From positions 1-44,434 of the forward strand of contig JAEAMQ010000007.1 in assembly GCA_016901395.1 (NCBI GenBank): a stretch of 44,434 nucleotides of DNA, given 5' to 3'. Within the stretch, counting starts at the first letter, position 1; each line of letters begins with the position of its first letter. This DNA is from Prevotella sp. (lineage in GTDB: Bacteria; Bacteroidota; Bacteroidia; Bacteroidales; Bacteroidaceae). The translations under genes and the position numbers were made by a program. The notes below the pieces were generated by a model. It had not been told where the DNA came from, did not search any database, and worked only from the letters and a program-made list of their open reading frames with translations. Below, piece after piece: positions 1 through 7,402 of this stretch.

Positions 1-800
1 ACCTCTGCGGAATTTAAAACATTGCACGAGCTGTCTGCGCCATCTGCGGTATCTGCGAGAGAAATAGCGTTTATTGCGAGAGAACTTTTCTCACGGAAAT
101 TTCGGATATAACCGAAACATGCTCCGCGTAGACATAACTCAAAGATTATTTACCATTTTCTGTTTTGAGCAATAAGAAGTTTTCTCCGCACCGCTACGCG
201 GTATCTCAGAATATCAGGAGAATATCTTTTCTCTTTCTGGCTCTCGCGATGGCAAATGCTCATCGCACAATATCTTTCTCTCTTGCTCCGCAAGTTTTAT
301 CTGAAAATATCCCACTGTGTAGCGAACAGCGTAACCTCTGCGGAATTTAAAACATGGCACGAGCTGTCTGCGTCATCTGCGGTATCTGCGAGAGAAATAG
401 CGTTTATTGCGAGAGATTTTTCTCACGGAGATAACGGAAACAACGGAAACACGCTCCGCGTAGACATAACTCAAAGATTATTTACCATTGTCTGTTTGAG
501 CAATAAGAAGTTTTCTCCGCACCACTATGCGGTATCTCAGAACATCAAGAGAATATTTTTTCCTCTTTCTGGCTCACGCGATGGCAAATGCTCATCGCAA
601 AATATCCTTCTCCCTTGCTCCGCAAGTTTTATCTGAGAATATCCCACTGTGTAGCGAACAGCGTAACCTCTGCGGAATTTAAAACATTGCACGAGCTGTC
701 TGCGTCATCTGCGGTATCTGCGAGAGAAATAGCGTTTATTGCGAGAGAACTTTTCTCACGGAGATAACGGAAAAAACGGAAACACGCTTCGCGTGAATGA
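1..800. repeat. Dispersed hairpin-rich repeat array, about 2.4 tandem units of ~335 bp
   Basis: No gene is supported here. The stretch is about two and a half tandem units of ~335 bp (roughly 1-326, 327-668 and a partial unit 669-800), differing by scattered substitutions. Each unit contains a series of short hairpins (ACGCTCCGCGT, CCGCTACGCGG, CTTGCTCCGCAAG and a GATGGCAAATGCTCATC type stem) separated by the recurring word AATATC. Open frames across it start with TTG, run through the hairpins and differ between units, so coding is unlikely. Related copies lie at about 12880-13390 (inverted), 27320-27900 and, degenerate, 32495-32610. The left edge of the array is outside the window. Confidence 0.8.
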
Positions 801-809
801 GTGGAGATA

Positions 810-845
810 TTGTCGTTGCGGGCATTCACGGGGAATGCCCCTACA
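810..845. repeat. 36-base palindromic hairpin at the end of the array (copy A)
   Basis: A stem GGGCATTC/GAATGCCC with flanks matching the copies at 13053-13088 and 27906-27940. On the minus strand it reads TGTAGG, stem, CCCCGTG loop, stem, CGCAACGACAA. Loop and flanks are conserved while the stem differs in the 13053 copy, with compensating changes. It sits at the end of the 1-800 array, as copy B sits at the end of the 27320-27900 array. Confidence 0.75.
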
Positions 846-884
846 GAGTACTAACTGCAATGCCCACCAGTTACCATTTAATAG

Positions 885-921
885 AAAAAAAAGGTGAGTC
901 ACACCAAATGGCGGACTCACC
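885..921 (-). terminator. Rho-independent terminator of fba
   Basis: On the minus strand GGTGAGTC pairs with GACTCACC and is followed by a run of T (A-run at 885-892 on the plus strand). It lies 60 bases beyond the aldolase stop codon. Confidence 0.8.
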
Positions 922-980
922 TTCGATAATTTATTATAATAGCTTAACGCTTATGCGAGATAGCGTAAGAACTATGTAGC

Positions 981-1994
981 TTAGTCAAGCTGTGCCAGCT
1001 TGTTGTTGCTGCCGAGCACATCGTTGATCTTCTCCTTGTACAGATCGATCATGTAGTTGCGGGCAACCTTGCCATACTGGCGAGGATCGAAGTAATCAGG
1101 ATGCAGAGCCAATGTCTCACGAACACCTGCGGTGTAGGCCAGACGAGAGTCAGAGTCGATGTTGATCTTGCACACAGCGCTCTTGGCTGCCTTGCGGAGC
1201 TGCTCCTCAGGAATACCAACGGCGTTGGGCAGGTTGCCACCGTATTTGTCGATGAGATCAACATACTTCTCAGGAACTGAAGAAGAACCGTGAAGCACGA
1301 TGGGGAATCCAGGAAGCTTCTTCTCGATCTCCTCGAGTACATCGAAAGCCAATGGAGGAGGAACCAGACGGCCGGTCTTCGGGTCGCGGGTGCACTGCTC
1401 AGGAGTGAACTTGTAAGCACCGTGGCTGGTACCGATAGAGATAGCCAGTGAATCGCAGCCTGTGCGGGTAGCGAACTCAATCACTTCCTCAGGCTTGGTA
1501 TAGTGAGACTCCTCGGCAACAACCTCATCCTCTACGCCGGCGAGAACACCCAGCTCAGCCTCAACGGTTACGTCGAACTGATGAGCATATTCCACAACCT
1601 TCTTGGCGAGGGCGATATTCTCCTCGAAAGGAAGAGAAGAACCGTCGATCATTACAGAAGAGAAGCCCATGTCTACACACTCCTTGCAGAGCTCAAAGCT
1701 GTCACCGTGGTCGAGGTGAAGGACAATCTCAGGATGGTTGCAACCCAACTCCTTAGCATAAGCTACAGCACCCTCAGCGAGGTAGCGCAGCAATGTCTGG
1801 TTGGCGTAGTTGCGGGCACCTTTGGAAACCTGAAGAATCACCGGAGACTTCAGCTCGGAAGATGCTGTGATGATTGCCTGAAGCTGCTCAAGGTTGTTGA
1901 AGTTGAATGCCGGAACAGCATAACCACCGCTTACGGCGCGCTTGAACATGTCACGTGTGTTGACGAGACCTAAATCTTTATAACTAACTGCCAT
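981..1994 (-). CDS. fba: Fructose-bisphosphate aldolase, class II
   Basis: This cytosolic enzyme cleaves fructose 1,6-bisphosphate to glyceraldehyde 3-phosphate and dihydroxyacetone phosphate in glycolysis and works in reverse in gluconeogenesis. The 337 residues match the full length of long-form class II (metal-dependent) aldolases. Visible landmarks are the HLDHGDS segment at 93-99 (catalytic Asp95, metal ligand His96), EAELG at 145-149, the IGTSHG segment with His191 and the LHGSSS phosphate loop near 234-239. The start is the first ATG, 49 bases downstream of a clear Bacteroidetes promoter. It is monocistronic, with a terminator just downstream. Nothing is odd in the protein; assignment is near certain from family motifs. 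Confidence 0.97.
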   Translation of the reverse strand: MAVSYKDLGLVNTRDMFKRAVSGGYAVPAFNFNNLEQLQAIITASSELKSPVILQVSKGARNYANQTLLRYLAEGAVAYAKELGCNHPEIVLHLDHGDSFELCKECVDMGFSSVMIDGSSLPFEENIALAKKVVEYAHQFDVTVEAELGVLAGVEDEVVAEESHYTKPEEVIEFATRTGCDSLAISIGTSHGAYKFTPEQCTRDPKTGRLVPPPLAFDVLEEIEKKLPGFPIVLHGSSSVPEKYVDLIDKYGGNLPNAVGIPEEQLRKAAKSAVCKINIDSDSRLAYTAGVRETLALHPDYFDPRQYGKVARNYMIDLYKEKINDVLGSNNKLAQLD

Positions 1995-2042
1995 ATCATT
2001 AAAATTTTATAAATGAATACTCTCGTTTACTAATATCAATTG

Positions 2043-2073
2043 CAAAAATACCACTTTATTTCCTAACCTCAAA
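2043..2073 (-). promoter_or_regulatory. Bacteroidetes-type promoter of fba
   Basis: On the minus strand TTTG (2070-2073), a 19-base spacer and TATTTTTG (2043-2050), fitting the -33/-7 consensus TTTG-N19-21-TAnnTTTG of the primary sigma factor in this phylum. Confidence 0.8.
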
Positions 2074-2180
2074 GGCATAAAACAATTTTTAATGCTCCAT
2101 GAGGTTTAAAAAGGTTAATTGCAATAATTTATTGATACGGCTCAATTCCAATTGTCATATCGGTTTTGCATTTCACCCCT

Positions 2181-5105
2181 TTATATCCCATAGCGGCGGC
2201 CTCTCGGCGACTTCATGCCGAGATTGAACTTATAGGACAGATGGAGCATGAGATATCGGGTGAGCGAGTGGGTCCAGGTCTCGGTGCGCCCCTGCTCGTT
2301 GAGCGTGAAAGAGGTGTTGCTGAGATTGCCCAAGATGTCGAAACCGTCGAGCGAGAGCACCAGTTTCTCCTGCATCATCTTCTTGGACAGGCGGGCGTTC
2401 CACACGAGTTCGCTGGTGTTCATCTGCTCATCGTTGTAGCCTCGGCGGTTGTAATCCACCAGATCGGTGGACAGTTCCATGCTCCACGGCAGTTGCACCT
2501 CGCCGCCGGTGCCCACGCTATAGTTCCACGCGTGGACGTTCTGGAAGTCCTGACGGGTGCTTGTGGCTTGTTGATAAGTCGCGCTTCCATTGATATGGAC
2601 GCGCAGTTTTTCGCCAATCTGATACTGGAATGAAAGATTCTCGGACAGTGACCAGTTGTGTACGTTGCTGCGCACGGCCTGCGTGCCCTCCACGGTGGTG
2701 AGGTCTACATTGTTGTTGTAGTTGGCCGTGAAATATTGTTGCATGGACAGCCGCTGTCGTTTGTCGAGGGGAGTGGAGACCACAAAGTTGCCCCCCATGT
2801 TCCAGTTGCCATTGACATTCACCTGCTGGGTGGTGGTCTTTCCGCTCTCCTTGTCGTAGAGCGTCGATGTGGCGATGGCATTACGGGTAGCGTTGTAGTT
2901 CAGTCCGAAGCCTATCAGACGTTGCATTCTCATGTGGAAGATACCTCCCTGGAGGTTCAGGCTATGGGTGCGGGCTTTCTTCAGATTGGGGTTTCCCAGG
3001 GTCACCAAGAGCGGGTTGGCATCGTCGCGGATGTCGAGCAACGTGGTGAGTGAGGGCTGGCTCTGGTTGGTGTTGTAGGAAAACGAGAGATAGCGGGTGC
3101 CTGTGGAGTCGTTGAAATGGTAGGTAAGGTCTATGCTGGGATTGAAAAGCAGCGATGTGCGCGACTTGGTGTAGCTCTGCTGCCGGTAGTATTCGAGCTT
3201 CTCGCGACGCACTTCGGCGGGGAGCGAGAGGTCGATGGCAATGCGGGGCATGCGTGTTCCGTCGCCGTGGATGAAGCTGGTGGTGAGCGTTGCGGCGTGG
3301 GTCATATTGTGCTCTCGGCTGCGATAGCTGTTGTGGGTATCAAGAACCTGCAGCAGGGCCTCACGTGTGGAGGGCAGCACGCCGAGGGTATAGGCCGAGT
3401 CGGTGTAGTCCTGCAACTGGTCGAGACGATGGAGTGAGTAGTCGACGGAGCTGTAGGTCTGGTTAAAGCGGTAGGTCGGTCGGATGAAAATGGTGTTCAC
3501 CTCGTCGGTATCGCACTTGAACAGGCGGGTATAGGCGGCCGAAAGATAGAGATTGTAGTCTTTGTTGGGGGTGGTGGAATACTGGTTGCGATGGTCTTCG
3601 GAAGGCGTATTGCCCAGATAGTCGATGGCGTTGAGGTCATAGCGGTAGTTCTTTCCCTCGGAGTAGCGCATGTTGCCATTGAGGTAAAGCATGTTGTCCC
3701 AGCTGTCGCCCGACCCGAAACGGAATCGCTCGTTGAGATTAAGCGAGTATCCGGTGTTCTCGCCATTGTTCTTGTTGTCGTTACGCACACGGTTGATGGT
3801 CATGGCCAACAGCTCGTGTCCGGCATCGGGACGGAAAAGGCTGTCCAGCGAGGCAAACGATGCGGGGTTGGCATTGAACCGTCCCGACAGGCTGTTGCCC
3901 CACCCTTTGCTTTTCGAATGGTCTATGCTTATGCTGCCGTCAAGCATGTGGCGGCCGGGGGTCAGGCCGAAAGACCCTTTCCAAGCGAATGCCGTGTTCT
4001 TGTTGCGGTTGCCATTACGCGACAGCCCGAAATAGTCGCCGCCGGTGAGAAACGTCTGCGATGTGGTGCGCGTTTCGGTCTCGTTGTCAGTACTGTTGAA
4101 TGTAGCCTCTGTCTCGATGTAGTCGTCTTCGGTCTTGCCTTCATAGCGATAGGTCAGTCCTGCCATCCTGGTGGCGGTGAGTCCGCCACCCATGTCGGGT
4201 CGCATACGGTAGGAAGCGTCCTCGCCCGGCACCTCGCGGTCGTTGATGTTGTTCATCGATCCCACCAGCGTCAGGCGCGACCGCTTGGTGTAGACCATCG
4301 AAAACAGCTTGCTGCCATACCGATGGTCGGTGCCTGCGGCAAGGTCTACGTTGGCCATCATGCCGTGCTGGTATTCTTTTTTCAGGCCTACGTCGAGCAC
4401 AAACTCCTTGTCATTCATGTCGCGCCCCATGAGACGGCTCTCCTTGCCGCGCTTGTCGTAGGCCTTGACCTTGTCCACGGTGTAGGCGGGCAGGTTTTCC
4501 AACGCCTTCTTCGCGTCTCCCTTGAAAAAGTCGCGGCCATCGATGAGCAGCGAACTGACGGTACGCCCGTTCACCTTGATGACCCCATTCTCCAGTGTTG
4601 TACCGGGCATCTGGCGGATGAGGGCATCGAGCATGGAGCCTTGACTGAGGCTAAACGCGGAAGCATCATAGACCACCGTGTCACCCTTCATGACCATCTT
4701 GATCTTCGTGGCCTTCACCACCACCTCGTCGAGCACCTTGGAATCTTCTTCCAGACGCACGTCATCGACAAACTGTTCGTTGACGCGCTCGGCCATTCTG
4801 ACGTCCACTCGCTTGTAGATGATTTTGAAACCAACCATCGAGAAACGTAGGATGTAGGTTGTATTATTGTCTACATCAATGTCGTAAAAGGCCATTTTCC
4901 TGCCGAAAAACTCCTTGTCGGCCGTGACCACAGAGCGTATCAGACTGCTGTCAGAGGCCTGGAGCAACTCCACGGTCACCCCGGGTATCGCCTCGTCGGA
5001 ATTGGGGTCGATCACGCGGCCCGTAAGATGGCGGGCATGAACCGCCGTGAAGCAGCCCATGCACACCATGAATGTTATCAAAATTTGGTGTGTCATCATT
5101 TTCAT
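2181..5105 (-). CDS. Outer-membrane beta-barrel protein with carboxypeptidase-regulatory-like N-domain
   Basis: The 974-residue protein has a signal peptide (1-24, cleavage after AVHA), a carboxypeptidase-regulatory-like beta-sandwich starting at HLTGRVIDPNSDEAIPG (about 26-125), a plug-like segment (LDEVVVKATK at about 124-133, then GTTLENGVIKVNGR and LLIDGRDFFKGD), and a long C-terminal region rich in alternating polar/aromatic strands typical of a TonB-dependent-receptor-like barrel. It matches the outer membrane beta-barrel family seen in Bacteroidetes, which resembles SusC-type receptors but usually has no lipoprotein partner; none is adjacent here. The substrate is unknown. Its start lies 20 bases after the stop of the sugar permease gene, so the two are probably co-transcribed and it may serve uptake of the same substrate, which is inference. 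Confidence 0.85.
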   Translation of the reverse strand: MKMMTHQILITFMVCMGCFTAVHARHLTGRVIDPNSDEAIPGVTVELLQASDSSLIRSVVTADKEFFGRKMAFYDIDVDNNTTYILRFSMVGFKIIYKRVDVRMAERVNEQFVDDVRLEEDSKVLDEVVVKATKIKMVMKGDTVVYDASAFSLSQGSMLDALIRQMPGTTLENGVIKVNGRTVSSLLIDGRDFFKGDAKKALENLPAYTVDKVKAYDKRGKESRLMGRDMNDKEFVLDVGLKKEYQHGMMANVDLAAGTDHRYGSKLFSMVYTKRSRLTLVGSMNNINDREVPGEDASYRMRPDMGGGLTATRMAGLTYRYEGKTEDDYIETEATFNSTDNETETRTTSQTFLTGGDYFGLSRNGNRNKNTAFAWKGSFGLTPGRHMLDGSISIDHSKSKGWGNSLSGRFNANPASFASLDSLFRPDAGHELLAMTINRVRNDNKNNGENTGYSLNLNERFRFGSGDSWDNMLYLNGNMRYSEGKNYRYDLNAIDYLGNTPSEDHRNQYSTTPNKDYNLYLSAAYTRLFKCDTDEVNTIFIRPTYRFNQTYSSVDYSLHRLDQLQDYTDSAYTLGVLPSTREALLQVLDTHNSYRSREHNMTHAATLTTSFIHGDGTRMPRIAIDLSLPAEVRREKLEYYRQQSYTKSRTSLLFNPSIDLTYHFNDSTGTRYLSFSYNTNQSQPSLTTLLDIRDDANPLLVTLGNPNLKKARTHSLNLQGGIFHMRMQRLIGFGLNYNATRNAIATSTLYDKESGKTTTQQVNVNGNWNMGGNFVVSTPLDKRQRLSMQQYFTANYNNNVDLTTVEGTQAVRSNVHNWSLSENLSFQYQIGEKLRVHINGSATYQQATSTRQDFQNVHAWNYSVGTGGEVQLPWSMELSTDLVDYNRRGYNDEQMNTSELVWNARLSKKMMQEKLVLSLDGFDILGNLSNTSFTLNEQGRTETWTHSLTRYLMLHLSYKFNLGMKSPRGRRYGI

Positions 5106-5125
5106 GGTAATTAGAATAGTGATGC

Positions 5126-6352
5126 TCAGAGCATCAACACGGGCGATTTTCCTTTACGTGTCAGCTCTGAAGCGAATAATAATACGACGAAAAATCCCAG
5201 GAACGGAATGATAAACGGCATGCTCATCATGCTGGTTGCATCGGCTATCAGCCCCATCAACAGGAATCCGCATCCACCTATCGGGGTCATCATCAGCAGC
5301 GAGGAAGCACTCTTGGTGAGGTTGCCCAGACCGTGGAGCGACAGTGAGAATATCGTGGGGAACATGATTGCCTCAAATGCATAGTTGCAAATCAGGGCGA
5401 TCATAGAGATGTATCCAAGGTTGAGCATCACCAGACCGATGCTTATCACGCTTCCCGTGGCGCAGTAAAGCAACATGTGTTCGGCCTTGATGCGGCGCAT
5501 GATCCAGCTTCCGGCAAAGCGCCCGACCATGAAAAGAGCCAGCGCAATAGTCAGAATGATAGAAGCGGTATTATCGTTCATCCAGCCTTTGCCGGTGACG
5601 TAATTGATAAAATAGCTATTGATGGAGATTTCTGCAATCTCGTATGCCAACAACGAAAAGAGTCCGAAGACGAACATCGGATGATGGCGGAAGAGCTTCA
5701 TGATACGAGTTCCCTCGCGCTTGTCTTCCTCGGTCTCCTGATGTTTGATTTCGGGCAGGTTGACGCGCGAGAACACTACGGCGATACCTAATACCAAAAT
5801 ACCCAACACGGTGTATGGGATGACAATGTTTCCACCATTCTCTGTGCCATTGAAAAGAAACTGTCCGATAATAAATGTGGCTGAAAGTGAGCCCAGACCA
5901 TTGAATGATTGTGAGAAATTCAGTCTGCTGGTGGCACTCATTGGGTCGCCTAACTCGGTGACGTAGGGATTAGCCGAGGTTTCAAGAAAAACCAATCCGC
6001 ACCCGATAATAAACAGCGCGCCGAGGTAGGCATAGAATGTTCCGGCCTCTGCGCCGGGGATAAACAGCAGTGCTCCGATGCCAAAGAGCAACAGACCAAA
6101 GACCACTCCCATACGATAACCATGCCGGTTGATGAACCATCCGGCAGGAATGGCCATGATGAAATAGCCCAAGTAGGTGGTTACTTGGATGAGTGACGAC
6201 TGTGTGATGGAGATGTCGAGTGCATTCTGAAAGTGCTTGTTGAGCACATCAAGGATAGCACGGGCAAAGCCCCAAAGAAAAAAGAGAGATGTGACAAGGA
6301 CAAACGGTAATAGATATTGCTTGTTTGTCAACGGTGATCGATTCGTTTCCAT
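5126..6352 (-). CDS. FucP-like sugar:H+ symporter (major facilitator superfamily)
   Basis: An inner-membrane transporter of about 408 residues with some twelve hydrophobic segments. The N-terminal LPFVLVTSLFFLWGFA followed by LDVLNKHFQ and the ETSANPYVTELG segment are hallmarks of the FucP / glucose-galactose transporter group of the MFS, which imports L-fucose or other hexoses with protons. The exact sugar cannot be read from sequence. I start at ATG 6352 (METNRSPLT) rather than at the in-frame ATG 6442: the 30 extra codons are the translated palindromic repeat at 6363-6423 and are proline/glycine rich, not transporter-like. The gene leads into the outer-membrane barrel gene 20 bases downstream. 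The promoter is unclear because the upstream gap is filled by the repeat element. Confidence 0.85.
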   Translation of the reverse strand: METNRSPLTNKQYLLPFVLVTSLFFLWGFARAILDVLNKHFQNALDISITQSSLIQVTTYLGYFIMAIPAGWFINRHGYRMGVVFGLLLFGIGALLFIPGAEAGTFYAYLGALFIIGCGLVFLETSANPYVTELGDPMSATSRLNFSQSFNGLGSLSATFIIGQFLFNGTENGGNIVIPYTVLGILVLGIAVVFSRVNLPEIKHQETEEDKREGTRIMKLFRHHPMFVFGLFSLLAYEIAEISINSYFINYVTGKGWMNDNTASIILTIALALFMVGRFAGSWIMRRIKAEHMLLYCATGSVISIGLVMLNLGYISMIALICNYAFEAIMFPTIFSLSLHGLGNLTKSASSLLMMTPIGGCGFLLMGLIADATSMMSMPFIIPFLGFFVVLLFASELTRKGKSPVLML

Positions 6353-6362
6353 AAGTTTTAAG

Positions 6363-6586
6363 AGACCTCCCCACCAAGCCTCCCCAGGCCCCTCCGAGGG
6401 AGGGGATGTACCATCCGGCACGGATTGGGTAAGAGGTAGCATAGTATTTTGTTACTACTGAACAGCTGACGAGGCTGTTCCCTCACTTGGAGGGATTAAA
6501 GTTGCCTTTACAATCAGTTGCTATTCCATGCCGAATGGAGCATCCCCTCCCTCGGAGGGGCCTGGTGAGGCCCGTTGGGAAGGCCT
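6363..6586. mobile_element. Non-autonomous palindromic element between aquaporin and permease genes
   Basis: Two ~60-bp inverted arms (6363-6423 and 6526-6586) flank about 100 bp of unique DNA. The core CATCCCCTCCCTCGGAGGGG and neighbouring bases match between arms with one mismatch over 31; outer parts are less well matched. It fills nearly the whole gap between the aquaporin stop (6593) and the permease start (6352). It belongs with the GC-rich palindromic family also present at 7682, 14740, 17883, 23477 and 27995. No gene lies inside. Confidence 0.65.
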
Positions 6587-6592
6587 TATTTA

Positions 6593-7282
6593 TTAATTCT
6601 CCTCTGTGGGTTCTACTATTTTCCAAACGCCGGCAGCAAGAGCACCACCAACGAATGGACCGACAATGAAGATCCAAAGGTTGGCCAAAGCAGTGCCACC
6701 CTGGAACAGAGCCGGACCAAATGAACGGGCGGGGTTAACCGATGTGCCAGTGTAGCGGATACAAGCCAGATGGATAAGAACGAGGGAAAGACCGATAGCC
6801 AGACCTGCGAAGTTGTTGGTGGCGCCGTTGGTCTTGGCAGTTGCACCCAATACTACGAGCACGAATACGCAGGTAAAGATAATCTCTGCGAGCAGACCAC
6901 CTACTACACTGACACCGTCTTGCAGGTCATTGGCTCCTGTTCCGGTCAAGCCGGCGTTAGCGGTCAATACCCATAGAATGGCGGAACCGAGCACTGCACC
7001 GATAAACTGGAAGAGCATGTACATACCGGCATCTTTACCACTCATACGTCCGCTCAGGAAAACACCTAAGGTAATGGCTGGGTTAATGTGGCATCCGGAG
7101 ATTCCACCAATAGTGTAAGCCATAGCGACAACAGACAAACCGAAAGCCATTGCAGTGCCGATAACAGTACCGGCATTAGCTACATCAGCACAGTTGGAAG
7201 AACAATTCAGGCTAACGGCCACGCCGCATCCCATCAATACTAACACCAAAGTGCCAAACATTTCTGCTAAATACTTTTTCAT
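6593..7282 (-). CDS. aqpZ: Aquaporin (MIP family), AqpZ-like water channel
   Basis: A six-helix inner-membrane channel of 229 residues with both NPA boxes: GCHINPAITLG in the first half and TSVNPARSFGPAL in the second. The LVLIHLACIRYTGTSVNPARS region keeps the His and Arg of the narrow AqpZ-type selectivity filter, so water rather than glycerol is the likely permeant; this follows from family knowledge. The start is ATG 7282 (MKKYLAEMFG), which directly opens the first membrane helix; a longer in-frame ATG at 7360 lies upstream of the predicted promoter and is rejected. A promoter is visible at 7330-7360. Downstream is a palindromic element, then the sugar permease gene. Confidence 0.95.
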   Translation of the reverse strand: MKKYLAEMFGTLVLVLMGCGVAVSLNCSSNCADVANAGTVIGTAMAFGLSVVAMAYTIGGISGCHINPAITLGVFLSGRMSGKDAGMYMLFQFIGAVLGSAILWVLTANAGLTGTGANDLQDGVSVVGGLLAEIIFTCVFVLVVLGATAKTNGATNNFAGLAIGLSLVLIHLACIRYTGTSVNPARSFGPALFQGGTALANLWIFIVGPFVGGALAAGVWKIVEPTEEN

Positions 7283-7329
7283 ACGATTTTGATTTTTATA
7301 AATAGTTAACTCTCTTTTATAGAACATTG

Positions 7330-7360
7330 CAAATATAAGTAAATTATTTTTCAACAGCAA
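7330..7360 (-). promoter_or_regulatory. Bacteroidetes-type promoter of the aquaporin gene
   Basis: Minus-strand TTG (7358-7360), 20-base spacer, TATATTTG (7330-7337). It lies about 48 bases before the chosen ATG and excludes the longer upstream start. Confidence 0.7.
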
Positions 7361-7402
7361 CAGTTTCTTTAAAAACTTTTATTTCTGTAGCGGTTTATTC
7401 AT

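Noticed and set aside
165..636. Open frames in the left repeat array that could pass as two small proteins
   Set aside because: They begin with TTG, run through the hairpins and shift between repeat units; the same DNA recurs non-coding elsewhere in the window.
3591..4850. A 419-codon open frame on the plus strand inside the outer-membrane barrel gene
   Set aside because: It lies wholly antisense to a gene with clear signal peptide and domains; composition (His/Val-rich) is typical of an antisense shadow.
6353..6442. Longer N-terminus for the sugar permease
   Set aside because: The added residues are the translated palindromic repeat; the family starts at METNRSPLT.
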